This document shows, piece by piece, positions 8,245-17,167 of a DNA stretch of 64,000 nt. Numbering within the stretch: the first letter of the stretch is position 1; every line of letters starts with the position of its first letter. The notes beneath the pieces are model-generated. The model did no database searches, had not been told where the DNA came from, and saw nothing but the letters and a program-made list of their open reading frames with translations. Source of the DNA: Archangium lansingense (GTDB lineage Bacteria > Myxococcota > Myxococcia > Myxococcales > Myxococcaceae); contig NZ_JAPNKA010000001.1 of NCBI RefSeq assembly GCF_026626635.1, positions 10,090,501-10,154,500 on the forward strand, in the 5' to 3' direction. Both the position numbers and the translations under genes were made by a program.

Positions 8245-10566
8245 TCAGGCGGGCTCCACGCGTCCGTCGACGACGCGGACGCGGGAGCCGTCGAACCGGG
8301 TGAACTGGAAGAAGGCGCCGTCCTCGTTGAAGGTGAGGCTCAGCTCGAGCAGGAGCCCGAGGGCCACGCGCTCGCCGAGCAGGAGGGACTCGCTGTAGTC
8401 GGTGCGCCAGTGCACGCCCGCGGCGTTGCGGAAGAGGGCGATGTTGCCGGCCAGCTTGTTGAGCTCGCCGCCCACCGTCATCTGAGCGGCGTCGGCCCCC
8501 GTGTAGGCCACCAAGGCGGTGCCATCCGCGCTGGCGATGCGGGGGTTCTCGATGGGGGCACTTTCATCGAAGTACGCCTTGAGGATGGTGGCGCACGCAC
8601 CGGAGAGGGTGGCGTGGCCCGCGCCATAGGCGGGGTGGAGGGGCGCGCCCTCGGGGTAGGCCTGCGGGAGGAGGAAGGAGCCCCAGCGCTCGGAGAAGTA
8701 CGGGCTGAGCAGTCCGGTGGACAGGGAGTTGAGGATGGAGGAGTCCAGCGGGTAGGTGCGCCGACTGGACAGGTGGTTGTCCACGCGCCCGCCATACTCC
8801 TCGGGACGCAGCCGCCGGTGCACGCCCCACTTCTGCCACCACACGGCGCGCCCAGCCCGCCCGGACACCTCGCCGAGCAACTGCATCAGCTGGATGGGTC
8901 CGAAGGTGGCGAAGCCCACCTGGGTGCGCGAGTCGCTCGCGGTGCCCGGCGGGTCATAGGGGTTGCCCTGGTCGCAGGGGAACTCCTTATCCACCTGGGG
9001 CCGGCTGGCGCCCATGCCCGTGAGTTGGTTGCCCAGCGGCTCGGAGAGCAGCAGGAAGGCGGCGCTCAGGTACGCGTTCACCACCTGGTCGAAGTGGACG
9101 TACTGGGCTCCGTCGCGCAGGTTGCGGATGAAGCGGCGGCGCGTGGTGTCGAACTGATCCTTGCCCCGGTCATCCCGGCCGTTCTGCACGGCGAGCCAGG
9201 TCGCGAACTGGGTCATGTAGTCGGCGGCGGCCCCAATCTCGGGGAAGCCCTTCACGGTCCACTGGCGCTGGTCGATGACCTGGGAGCCGTAGGTGATGAA
9301 GCCCTCGTCGGCGTCACGTCCCTGGCCATCGGGCTTGCGCGGGTCGCTGTTTCCCTTCCAGAGGAACTGGGAGATGTACGGCCCCACCTGCTCGCCCGGG
9401 AAGATGCCGCGGAAGAGGTTCTGCGCGGTGACGGTGGGGGTGCCGCCGAACAAGGGGAATTCGGTGGTGAGCGAGCGGATGGCGCGCTCGATGATGCTGT
9501 TGGCGATTCCCGCCTCGGAGGCGTAGTTGATGAAGGGGACGTCGCGGGCGAGCGCCATCCAGTACAGCTCGCCCATCTCCGCCGCGGCCCGCTTGCTGTC
9601 GAAGCGCGGCGCGGGCGGCTGGGTGACGGCCTGCGGGTCCGGACCCGACAGCTCGAAGGTGAGGCCGGCCTGCGGATTGACGAGCTTCAACGCTCCCGAG
9701 GGCTGGAGGATCTCCTCGAAGTCACCTGGGTCCCGGCTCTCCAGAGCGCGCAGCAGCGAGCCGTAGGAGATGGGGTCTGGATCTCCGACGGAGTCGTGCT
9801 TGAGGCCCTTGGAATAGCTGCCGATGAAGGGGCGGTCCGGGTAGTTGACCTCGTCGTTGTTGTTGAAGTGCTCGGGATGGTGTCGCTCGGCGGCGAGCCG
9901 GGCGACTTGCTCGCGGGTGGCCTGCGCGGACAGGCGCCGCTCCTCCGCGCGCCGGGACAGGCGCTCCGGTGGGGTGTTGAAGCAGTCGAAGATGGCCACG
10001 CCCGGGGAGGAGGTGGGTTGATAGCAGCCCGCCTGGAGCTCGACGATGAGGGAGGTGGGGGTGAAGGGCGCTGGCTCGCTGACCAGGGTGTTCCACTCCC
10101 GCCCATTGGCCGAGACCTCCCAATGGAGCATTCCCGCGGACTCGCGCATGCGCCACCAGCGGTGGCGTTCCGGGTCGTAGGGCTCGTGCGCGAGGGTCGT
10201 CCCGTTCAGGCCGCAGGACAGCTCGCCGGCCCCCAAGGAGAACAGGATTCTCTCGGTACCCGGCCCCCTGGCGAAGAACGCCGTCTCGGACGTGGGCGCC
10301 GATTGCAGCAGCGCCTGGCGAACCTCGAGGTGGAAGAAGGAGTCGGTCAGGTCATACGCGGCGGTGGACTTGCACCCCGCGTAGTTCGCGATGCCCCCGT
10401 CCGGTCTGATCTCGAGGCGGTGATTCACCTCTTGGACGGGCCCATAGGCTTCCCATTTGGAGGTGTTGATCGAATTGTCATTGAAGTTGTCGGTGAACGT
10501 ATGTGCCTTCGCCACGGAGCACCCCCCGAGAGAATGTCTGGCGATTGTCGGGGATGGGTCTGACAT
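8245..10566 (-). CDS. vanadium-dependent haloperoxidase with N-terminal lectin-like domain
   Basis: About 773 residues from the ATG at 10566; a GTG at 10515 preceded by a G-rich run is an alternative start. The first 200 residues look like a concanavalin/DUF1349-type sandwich (FTDNFNDNSINTSKWEAYG). The remainder is an algal-type haloperoxidase, which oxidises halides with H2O2. The vanadate pocket can be traced: Lys and Arg in QKWGVHRRLRPEEYGG (8 apart, as in the Corallina enzyme), His in LHPAYGAGHATLSG, and Arg and His six apart in FRNAAGVHWRTDY. The Ser of the usual SGH is Ala here (AGH). No signal peptide is seen. The N-terminal domain is an addition to the usual algal-type layout. Confidence 0.85.
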   Translation of the reverse strand: MSDPSPTIARHSLGGCSVAKAHTFTDNFNDNSINTSKWEAYGPVQEVNHRLEIRPDGGIANYAGCKSTAAYDLTDSFFHLEVRQALLQSAPTSETAFFARGPGTERILFSLGAGELSCGLNGTTLAHEPYDPERHRWWRMRESAGMLHWEVSANGREWNTLVSEPAPFTPTSLIVELQAGCYQPTSSPGVAIFDCFNTPPERLSRRAEERRLSAQATREQVARLAAERHHPEHFNNNDEVNYPDRPFIGSYSKGLKHDSVGDPDPISYGSLLRALESRDPGDFEEILQPSGALKLVNPQAGLTFELSGPDPQAVTQPPAPRFDSKRAAAEMGELYWMALARDVPFINYASEAGIANSIIERAIRSLTTEFPLFGGTPTVTAQNLFRGIFPGEQVGPYISQFLWKGNSDPRKPDGQGRDADEGFITYGSQVIDQRQWTVKGFPEIGAAADYMTQFATWLAVQNGRDDRGKDQFDTTRRRFIRNLRDGAQYVHFDQVVNAYLSAAFLLLSEPLGNQLTGMGASRPQVDKEFPCDQGNPYDPPGTASDSRTQVGFATFGPIQLMQLLGEVSGRAGRAVWWQKWGVHRRLRPEEYGGRVDNHLSSRRTYPLDSSILNSLSTGLLSPYFSERWGSFLLPQAYPEGAPLHPAYGAGHATLSGACATILKAYFDESAPIENPRIASADGTALVAYTGADAAQMTVGGELNKLAGNIALFRNAAGVHWRTDYSESLLLGERVALGLLLELSLTFNEDGAFFQFTRFDGSRVRVVDGRVEPA

Positions 10567-10989
10567 GGCTCGAGAGCGTGGAAATGAGATATGTGTTTGG
10601 AATGGGATGGTTGGGCGGTATGTCCAATTCCTGGCACTGCAATCGAGGGGGCACGCATGCACGTGGCGCTGACGTTCGAGCTCAACGGTATCGAGATGTA
10701 CTGACTATAGGCGGAATGGGGGCCCTGTTTGAGGGGGCGGGCTGGTGCGAATGTGGGTGCGTGGGGCTCACGCCCACGCGCGCTGGGGTGGCCCCTGCGC
10801 TGGGGCCACCCGGGGGAAACCCACCCGGGCCTCGTGAACGAGCGGAATCGCGGCATCTCCTTTTGAATGTTTCCCCGTGGAGCCCGTCTGCACGGGCGCG
10901 GATTTCCTCCGCCCCCATTTCCTGGGTTCTCCCCAGTGACTTGGGAAGCAACTTTCTCCGAATCCGATAATCCAACAGGGAGTCAAAAC
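10567..10989. other. gene-free stretch between haloperoxidase and small exoprotein
   Basis: I see no supportable gene in these 423 bases. The stretch separates divergent genes and must hold both promoters. It contains a 24-bp sequence (10706-10729) repeated in inverted orientation at 55560-55583. A sigma-54-like sequence near 10940 lacks the -12 GC and was not accepted. Confidence 0.6.
10706..10729. repeat. 24-bp sequence shared with 55560-55583 (inverted)
   Basis: The sequence begins TATAGGCGGAATGGGGG and is the exact reverse complement of 55560-55583, which lies in transposon debris. A perfect 24-mer outside genes, 45 kb apart, suggests the end of a mobile element, but no element boundary can be drawn here. 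Confidence 0.5.
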
Positions 10990-11385
10990 ATGACGAAGAT
11001 GAATGCAGTGCTGGGGTGTGCCGTGGCGGCCGTACTCGCGGGGTCGGCGGCGTGGGCGGGTAGCAGGTATGGCTATCCGGTCTTCATCGACCTGACCCAG
11101 AAGAAGGCCTACGGCACGCTCGGGGCCGCTCGGAACAGCACCGACGCGACCCAGTTCATCTCGTGTGACGTGCACGCCTACAAGGATGGCACCAAGAACA
11201 TGAGCTGTTCCGCGAAGAACACGTCTGGCACCTCCGTGTACTGCACGTCGACGGTGGCGGGCCTGGTGGACTCGGCACGAGGCATCTCCGGCGATTCGTT
11301 CGTCTACTTCGAGTGGGATTCGAGCGGCGCGTGCACGTACCTGGGCATCGGACACAGCTCGGAGTACGCGCCGAAGCAGCTGTAA
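10990..11385 (+). CDS. small secreted protein, unknown function
   Basis: 131 residues, starting at an ATG preceded by GGGAG at good spacing. The signal peptide is clear (NAVLGCAVAAVLAGSAAWA) with an Ala-x-Ala cleavage site near residue 23. The mature part of about 108 residues has four Cys (FISCDVHAY, MSCSAKNTSG, YCTSTV, GACTYLGIG), suggesting two disulfides and a compact fold. No family is recognised. The next gene starts 65 bp downstream on the same strand across a GC-rich hairpin, so the two may be co-transcribed with attenuation. Confidence 0.7.
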   Translation: MTKMNAVLGCAVAAVLAGSAAWAGSRYGYPVFIDLTQKKAYGTLGAARNSTDATQFISCDVHAYKDGTKNMSCSAKNTSGTSVYCTSTVAGLVDSARGISGDSFVYFEWDSSGACTYLGIGHSSEYAPKQL

Positions 11386-11395
11386 TCTCATACAC

Positions 11396-11428
11396 GAGGG
11401 GGCGCGGTCCCAGAGGCCGCGCCCCTCC
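11396..11428 (+). terminator. GC-rich hairpin between two small genes
   Basis: GGGGCGCGG (11399-11407) pairs perfectly with CCGCGCCCC (11417-11425) across a 9-base loop, starting 13 bases after the stop of the 10990-11385 gene. There is no T-run, so it is a possible mRNA-stabilising or attenuating stem rather than a classical terminator. Confidence 0.4.
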
Positions 11429-11450
11429 CCTGACGTGCGAGGTATGGCCC

Positions 11451-11978
11451 ATGCAATCGCATATCAAGCTGCTGCTCCTGGTAACAGGAGGGCTGGGCTG
11501 CGCCCTGAGCTTCCTCGCGGGGAGAGCCACGGCCCCCGAGTCCTCTCATGATGAACTGCTGCGCCTGCTCGCACGGCAGGGAGAGCAGCTCGAGGCCTTG
11601 GAAGCCCGCCTCGGTCCGGCCTCACAACAGATGCGCTGTGCCGTGGCCGCACCGGCCGGAGGGCTCGATGCGGCATGGCTCCAGGCGGAGCTGGCTCGCA
11701 TCCTCCATGAGGAGCTGGGCTCACAGCGCGCGGAGGCGAAGGGGGCTCAGACGCCCGTCCCGGAGCCCTCGACGGAGAGTCTGATGGGGCTCCAGGAGGG
11801 TCACCGACTGCTCGACGAGGCCAGCCGCTCCCAGCGGTGGCGGGAGGAGGATGCACAGGCGATGCGTCGCGCCATGCGCGAGCTGAACGGTGCCCAGCGG
11901 GAGGAGCTCATGCGGCGCTTCGCCGTCTTCGTCAACGCGGGCGGCGTCGACGTGCAGGTGAGGGGTCCTCCCTTCTGA
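11451..11978 (+). CDS. membrane-anchored coiled-coil protein
   Basis: 175 residues from the ATG at 11451, with GAGG 9 bases upstream. An N-terminal uncleaved or signal-anchor helix (LLLLVTGGLGCALSFLAG) is followed by a Glu/Leu-rich heptad-like segment (DELLRLLARQGEQLEALEAR) and a helical C-terminal half (EEDAQAMRRAMRELNGAQR). It most likely sits in the inner membrane with a periplasmic coiled coil. No family is recognised. Its position behind the small secreted protein hints at a two-gene unit, but nothing ties either to a pathway. Confidence 0.6.
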   Translation: MQSHIKLLLLVTGGLGCALSFLAGRATAPESSHDELLRLLARQGEQLEALEARLGPASQQMRCAVAAPAGGLDAAWLQAELARILHEELGSQRAEAKGAQTPVPEPSTESLMGLQEGHRLLDEASRSQRWREEDAQAMRRAMRELNGAQREELMRRFAVFVNAGGVDVQVRGPPF

Positions 11979-12038
11979 ACCCCCGCACCGCCCGGTTCTG
12001 GCGCCAACGGGTCATCACGCTGGTGGTGCTGGCGGTGC

Positions 12039-13415
12039 TCACTCCGCCTCGCCGCGCCGGTAGAAGATGTCGAACTGGCCCGGCGTGTCGTCCAGCCAGA
12101 CGAAGTGGACCCGCTCGCCGTCCTGGCAGGTGGCGAGCTGGGGCGACTCGGAACTCCCCGGGTTGTCGCTCAGGTTGACGGTGGGCGAGAACGAATCGCC
12201 CTCGTCGTCGCTGGCCCGGTAGAGGACCTCCGTGACGAGCGGGAACGGGGCCGAGCCGGTCGCGTCCTGCCACACGACGCGGACGAAATCGTCCTCGGCG
12301 GAGATTCGCGGAGCGAACGAGGTCCCCGGGTTGTCGCTCAGGTTGAGCCCTGGCTCGAACGAGCGGCCCCGGTCATCACTCTTGCGGAAGAAGATGTCGA
12401 AGTTCCCCGGGGTCGAGTCCATCCAGGTGACGTACAGGTGGTCGTGCTCCACGGCGATCTCCGGTTCGACCGAGGGGCCGGGATTCTCGCTCAGGTTGAC
12501 GGGGGGCTCGAAGGTGGCGCCCTCATTCGTGCTGCGCCGGAAGAGGATCTCGCACTGGACGGGGTCGGGGAACTCGCACTCGGACCAGGTGAGGTAGACG
12601 TCATCATTCCGGACGGCGAGCCGTGGATGGGTCGATTGCGAGCGTATCAAGGAGAGTCTCTGGATGGGCTCGAAGGTGTCTCCCTTGTCGGTGCTGCGCC
12701 GGAAGCGGACCGCGGGGAGGTCATCCACGAACCCGTCATCCCAGACGAGGTAGACATTGTGGCCCCGGGCCGCGAGGTCCACTGAGCCGATCTCGTCGTC
12801 CTCGTTGAGGTCCAGCAGCGGCCCGAAGCTCTTCCCCTGGTCGTGGCTGGCGCGGAACAAGATGTCCCCGGACTCGTCGCCCGTGCCCCTGGACCAGACG
12901 ACGTAGACGTGGTTGCCGCTGGCCGCGAGCAAGGGGGACGACGGGTTGCCTGTCTCACTCAGCTTCCGCACGGGGCCGAAGCTGGAGCCATGGTCGAGGC
13001 TCGCACGCAAGCGCACCCCGCCATCGCCCGCGTCATCGCCCCAAGCCACGTACACCCGGCTCTCGTGGGCCAGCAGATTCACGCCGCGTGGAGTTCCACC
13101 GTCCGGATTCAGCACCCGTGTCCCGCTGAAGCGCTTCCCTCCGTCGTGGCTGACGCGGAAGAGGATCCTGGCGGCCGTGTCCCCGAGATGCTCCAGCCAG
13201 ACCACGTAGACGTGGTTCCCCGATACCGCCACCCGGGGCTCACTCGAATCGGTGGGGGTGTTGCTGAGGTTCTTGCGCGAGCCGAGCTCGTCTACGGCCC
13301 TGTGGGAGTTTCTCTCGGAGGCCCCCGCCCCACTCGCCGCGAGCGGACTCGCCGCCACCAGCAGGCCCGCCAGCAGGCACACCCCTATCCGTTGAAATCG
13401 TAGATGTCGTTGCAT
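12039..13415 (-). CDS. secreted BNR/Asp-box (sialidase-like) repeat protein
   Basis: 458 residues. The start at 13415 has GAGGGGGG just upstream and gives a Sec signal (IGVCLLAGLLVAASPLAASG). The mature protein carries seven Asp-box-like turns, S-x-D-x-G-x-x-F: SHDGGKRF, SLDHGSSF, SHDQGKSF, STDKGDTF, STNEGATF, SDDRGRSF and SDDEGDSF. Each is followed by a VYVVW-type strand, about 55 residues apart, giving a sialidase-like beta-propeller. The catalytic Arg triad and Tyr/Glu pair of true sialidases cannot be identified, so enzymatic activity is doubtful and a binding role is more likely. Confidence 0.8.
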   Translation of the reverse strand: MQRHLRFQRIGVCLLAGLLVAASPLAASGAGASERNSHRAVDELGSRKNLSNTPTDSSEPRVAVSGNHVYVVWLEHLGDTAARILFRVSHDGGKRFSGTRVLNPDGGTPRGVNLLAHESRVYVAWGDDAGDGGVRLRASLDHGSSFGPVRKLSETGNPSSPLLAASGNHVYVVWSRGTGDESGDILFRASHDQGKSFGPLLDLNEDDEIGSVDLAARGHNVYLVWDDGFVDDLPAVRFRRSTDKGDTFEPIQRLSLIRSQSTHPRLAVRNDDVYLTWSECEFPDPVQCEILFRRSTNEGATFEPPVNLSENPGPSVEPEIAVEHDHLYVTWMDSTPGNFDIFFRKSDDRGRSFEPGLNLSDNPGTSFAPRISAEDDFVRVVWQDATGSAPFPLVTEVLYRASDDEGDSFSPTVNLSDNPGSSESPQLATCQDGERVHFVWLDDTPGQFDIFYRRGEAE

Positions 13416-13534
13416 CTGTCCCCCCTCGGTACTGACTGACGGACAAGCTCCGCCACTCGGACGGGGAGAACAACGTTCCCCCGGGTGAGGCATGAGTGCC
13501 GGATGGAGGACGGTGCAAGCGTTCCGACGGGAGC

Positions 13535-13678
13535 CTACAACCTCGCGGGGTGCGCAGGCCGTGGGTGGCGGCACGGCCACAAGCCCGCCTCATCGACGGG
13601 CGCGCACGCGAGCGTGATGGCCATCCCTACACCGGCGAGGCACAGCCATGGGTGTACCCCGGTGTTCTTCTGGCTCAT
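13535..13678 (-). CDS. 47-residue putative lipoprotein
   Basis: Very short frame, but with an excellent ribosome site (AAGGAG 4 bases before the ATG). It has a lipoprotein-like signal, WLCLAGVGMAITLACAPVDE, whose lipobox Cys is near residue 25. Only about 22 residues would remain after processing, with no recognised family. It sits alone between a BNR-protein gene and a divergent dehydratase gene. Support comes from the signal and the ribosome site only. Confidence 0.4.
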   Translation of the reverse strand: MSQKNTGVHPWLCLAGVGMAITLACAPVDEAGLWPCRHPRPAHPARL

Positions 13679-13771
13679 ACGCTCCTTCTGCCGGCGTTCA
13701 GCCTGGCAAATCGCCAGGTCCCCCAAGGGCTCAGCCCCCAGAGGGAGGTGAGTTGGGGTATCTCTTGAACC

Positions 13772-14719
13772 GTGACTCAGCCAATCTCCCGCGACGACAT
13801 CCGCGCCGCCTCCGAGCGCATCCGCCCCCACATCCGCCGAACACCCGTCTGGACGCTGCCGCCGGGCGCCTTGGGGCATGACGGCCCGGTAAGCCTGAAG
13901 CTCGAGTTCCTCCAGCACGCGGGGACATTCAAGCCACGCGGTGCATTCAACACCTTGCTGACACAACCCGTGCCCAAGGCGGGTGTCGCGGCGGCCTCGG
14001 GAGGAAACCATGGCGCGGCGGTCGCCTATGCGGCGAGGCAGCTCGGCATTCCGGCTCGCATCTTCGTGCCGGAGATCTCGAGCCCCGCGAAGGTAGAGGT
14101 CATCCGCCGCCTCGGTGCGGAGGTCGTCATCGGCGGCCAGCGCTATGCCGACGCACTCGTCGCCTGCGGCTCGTACATAGAAGAGACGGGCGCGCTGTCC
14201 GTCCACGCCTACGACTCCGTGCCCACCATCCAGGGACAGGGCACCGTCGCGCTCGAGTGGGAGGAGGATGGCTCGGGGCTCGACACCGTGCTTGTCGCCG
14301 TCGGCGGGGGCGGGTTGATCTCGGGCATCGCGAGCTGGTGGGCGGGACGCGGCATCAAGGTCGTCGGAGTCGAGCCCGAAGGCTCTCGGGCGCTGCACGC
14401 GTCACTCGAAGCGGGACGCCCCGTGGACGTAACGGTCGAGTCGATCGCCGCGGACTCGCTCGGAGCACGCAACACGGGCGAGCTCGTGTTCTCCATCGCC
14501 CGAGCCGCTGTCGAGCATGTCACGCTGGTCACCGACGCGTCGATCCGCGAGGCTCAGCGGACACTCTGGCGAGACTGGCGCATTGCCTCCGAGCCCGGGG
14601 GCGCGACGGCACTCGCCGCGCTTCTCTCAAAGGCCTACCGGCCGCAATCGGGCGAGCGGGTCGGCGTGCTCCTTTGCGGAGCCAACGTGGAGCTGAGCAA
14701 GCTCGCGGAGCTCTGCTGA
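13772..14719 (+). CDS. threonine/serine dehydratase-like PLP enzyme (fold type II)
   Basis: 315 residues from a GTG. It belongs to the threonine ammonia-lyase/serine racemase group, which converts Thr or Ser to a 2-oxo acid and ammonia using PLP. The PLP-binding Lys is in GTFKPRGAFN (near residue 52), the substrate loop is ASGGNHGAAVAYAARQLG, and the phosphate-binding glycine loop is VGGGGLISG near 175. No C-terminal ACT regulatory domain follows, so it resembles the catabolic, short or racemase-type enzymes more than biosynthetic IlvA. It stands alone between unrelated genes; substrate choice among Thr, Ser and racemase activity cannot be decided from sequence. Confidence 0.85.
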   Translation: MTQPISRDDIRAASERIRPHIRRTPVWTLPPGALGHDGPVSLKLEFLQHAGTFKPRGAFNTLLTQPVPKAGVAAASGGNHGAAVAYAARQLGIPARIFVPEISSPAKVEVIRRLGAEVVIGGQRYADALVACGSYIEETGALSVHAYDSVPTIQGQGTVALEWEEDGSGLDTVLVAVGGGGLISGIASWWAGRGIKVVGVEPEGSRALHASLEAGRPVDVTVESIAADSLGARNTGELVFSIARAAVEHVTLVTDASIREAQRTLWRDWRIASEPGGATALAALLSKAYRPQSGERVGVLLCGANVELSKLAELC

Positions 14720-14797
14720 GACGAATGGAGGGGAACTTCACTTGGCGTATGCTTCGTTCCACTCGCGGCATAACGCCGCCCGTGGAGGTAGCCCCCG

Positions 14798-17011
14798 ATG
14801 CGCCACCGGTTGCTCGTCGTCTGTCTGTCTTTTTCGCTCGCGGCTTGTGGAGAAACGGAGACCCCCGGTCCTTCCCAGGACGAGCGCACTCCCCCCTTCG
14901 ATACCGGTACACCCGAGGACGTCCGCTCCGCGCTTCCTTCCGCGGAAATCCTCGGCGCGTACGATGATGGCGTCCCGTTCATGATTCGCGGAGACCTGGG
15001 CTCGGCGGGTGGCACCGTTCAGGGACTCACCGCGAACGAGGCCCAGGCGCGAGTCGCTCCGGTACTTGACTCCGTCGCCCCCGTGTTCCGCCTGCGCGCC
15101 TCGGACCTCGTGATGAAGCGGACCTCTCGCGACGAACAGGGCCATACACACATCCGCTATGCCCAGACGCGCGAGGGCCTGCCCGTATTTGGCCACGAGC
15201 TCATCCTGCACGTGGACGCCTCCGGTCGCGTCTACGCCGCCAATGGCTCGGCACGTGACGGAGAGTCCGTCCCCGCTCCCAGCCAGGCGAGGATGACCCC
15301 CGAGGCCCTCCAGCGCGTCGCGCTCGAGTCCACTCCGGGTGGCATTCGTGTGGAGGGCGAGCCCCGGCTCCTCTACGCCCGCTCCACCCAGGACCAGCGG
15401 TTGAAGCTGGCCTACGAGGTAGTGGTGACGGGCGACTACCTCGGGACCCCCGTGCGAGACCACGTCTTCCTGGACGCGATCGACGGTTCCTTCCTCCTGC
15501 GCGACTCGGACATCCACAACGCGCTCAACCGCAAGGTCTACTCGGCGAACACTGGCGGCTCGCTTCCTGGCACCTTGAGGCGGTCCGAAGGAGGCGCGGC
15601 CACGGCCGACCCGGTCGTGAACAAGGCCTATGACAATCTCGGCGTCGTCTACTCCTGCTACAGGTCGCTCTTCAACCGTGACTCCTACAACAACGCGGGC
15701 GCGCTACTGAGCACGACCGTCCACTACGGCAACAACTACGTCAACGCCTACTGGAATGGAACCCAGATGGTGTGTGGCGATGGGGATGGAGTCCTGACCA
15801 ATCCCCTGTGCGATGACCTGGACATCATCGCGCATGAGGTCACCCACGCGCTGACCGAATCTGAGTCCAATCTCACCTACTCGGGCGAGTCCGGCGGCCT
15901 CAACGAGTCCATGTCCGATATCACCGCGGCCTACTGTGAGAGCTGGAGCAATGCATGGTCCGTGGGAGCGGATGTCTGGACGATTGGCGAGGATATCTGG
16001 ACGCCAGCGATTCCGGGTGACGGAGCACGCTACCTGGACGATCCGGCCAAGACAGGCGCTCTGGACTACTATACGAATCCCCTGCCTGGCGACGTGTATG
16101 AGCTCTCGGGCATCAGCAATCTGGCCTTCACGCTGATGACCAAGGGAGGGATGCACCCGCGCGGAAAGAGCACCATCAACGTCACCGGGCTCGGTCCCCA
16201 GAAGGCCGGGTTCATCTTCTACAAGGCGAACACGGACTTCTTTACCCCCAGCACCACGTTCGCCCAGGCGAAGACCTATACCGAGCAGGCCGCCGGTACC
16301 CTCTACGGCGCCGGTTCGGCTGAGCAAGCCGCTGTGACCACGGCCTGGATGGCAGTGGGTGTTGGTGTAGCCTCGCCCCCGCCCCCATGCACCACGCCCA
16401 TTGCCCTCACCAACGGCGCCGTCATCTCCGGACTCGCCGGCACGGCCAACAGCGACAGCTGCACCTACACCCTCGCCGTCCCCGTGGGCGCCACGAACCT
16501 GAAGGTGGAGACGTTGGGTGGAATTGGCGACGTCGATCTCTACGTCGGGTTCGGCGCGACGCCCAGCCCATCCTCGTACAACTGCCGGCCGTACCTCAGT
16601 GGGAGCAACGAGTCCTGCACCTTCTCCGCTCCAGGGACCGGCACCTACTCCATCGTGCTGCGAGGCTTCTCCGCCTACGCGGGTGTCACCCTCAAGGTCT
16701 CGTACACCGCGCCCTCGGGCTCGTACTTCAACCTCTCGGGCGCCACGGGCTCCCAGCAACTCTTCACCTACCCCGTGGCGGCCGGGCAGGCAGTGACATT
16801 CACCCTCGCGCCGAACGCCGGGGGCAGCACGGGCGACGCGGACCTCTATGTCAGGTTCGGCTCAGCGCCGACCCTCGCCGCCTATGATTGCAAGACCTCT
16901 CTCTCCGGGAGCAACGAGCGGTGCACCGTCACCGCCCCCGCCGCGGGCACGTACTCCGTCATGGTCTACGGATACTCGGCCTACACGGGGGTCGATCTGA
17001 GCTCGCGTTAG
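14798..17011 (+). CDS. M4 (thermolysin-type) metallopeptidase with two PPC domains
   Basis: 737-residue exported zinc peptidase. The lipoprotein-type signal is LLVVCLSFSLAACGE. A propeptide (FTP/PepSY-like, to about residue 235) precedes the catalytic domain. Zinc ligands are present: HEVTH at 346-350 and the third ligand Glu370 in SGGLNES. The catalytic His normally found in a DVHxSSG context is replaced: the text reads DVYELSG with Tyr434. Activity may therefore be reduced or altered. Two C-terminal pre-peptidase domains (about 535-625 and 640-735, each with DxDLYV and Y-x-C-x-x-SLSGSNE-type motifs) are usually removed on maturation. A GC-rich hairpin follows the stop at 17030-17061. Confidence 0.9.
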   Translation: MRHRLLVVCLSFSLAACGETETPGPSQDERTPPFDTGTPEDVRSALPSAEILGAYDDGVPFMIRGDLGSAGGTVQGLTANEAQARVAPVLDSVAPVFRLRASDLVMKRTSRDEQGHTHIRYAQTREGLPVFGHELILHVDASGRVYAANGSARDGESVPAPSQARMTPEALQRVALESTPGGIRVEGEPRLLYARSTQDQRLKLAYEVVVTGDYLGTPVRDHVFLDAIDGSFLLRDSDIHNALNRKVYSANTGGSLPGTLRRSEGGAATADPVVNKAYDNLGVVYSCYRSLFNRDSYNNAGALLSTTVHYGNNYVNAYWNGTQMVCGDGDGVLTNPLCDDLDIIAHEVTHALTESESNLTYSGESGGLNESMSDITAAYCESWSNAWSVGADVWTIGEDIWTPAIPGDGARYLDDPAKTGALDYYTNPLPGDVYELSGISNLAFTLMTKGGMHPRGKSTINVTGLGPQKAGFIFYKANTDFFTPSTTFAQAKTYTEQAAGTLYGAGSAEQAAVTTAWMAVGVGVASPPPPCTTPIALTNGAVISGLAGTANSDSCTYTLAVPVGATNLKVETLGGIGDVDLYVGFGATPSPSSYNCRPYLSGSNESCTFSAPGTGTYSIVLRGFSAYAGVTLKVSYTAPSGSYFNLSGATGSQQLFTYPVAAGQAVTFTLAPNAGGSTGDADLYVRFGSAPTLAAYDCKTSLSGSNERCTVTAPAAGTYSVMVYGYSAYTGVDLSSR

Positions 17012-17029
17012 GGAAGGCCCATCCCACGA

Positions 17030-17061
17030 CCTCCACCCGTCATGCTCCGGCGGGGTGGAGG
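17030..17061 (+). terminator. hairpin after the M4 peptidase gene
   Basis: CCTCCACCC (17030-17038) pairs with GGGTGGAGG (17053-17061) across a 14-base loop, 18 bases after the stop codon. No T-run follows; it could act as a Rho-assisted terminator. Confidence 0.4.
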
Positions 17062-17167
17062 CGCTCTGGCGGTGGGTGTCGACGTCGTTGTCGCGAAGAG
17101 GTGGGCCTGGGTGGCACGTGAGGAACCGCTCCTCGCCGTCCAGCGTTGGAGTTTCCTGATCCCCCTC

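Noticed and set aside
8255..8275. CCACGCGTCCG resembling the ACGCGT palindromes
   Set aside because: It lies inside the haloperoxidase coding region, only one arm matches and there is no partner at 21 bp.
10935..10960. Possible sigma-54 promoter TTGGGAAGCAACTTTCT before the 10990 gene
   Set aside because: The essential GC at -12 is TC and only GG plus TT match.
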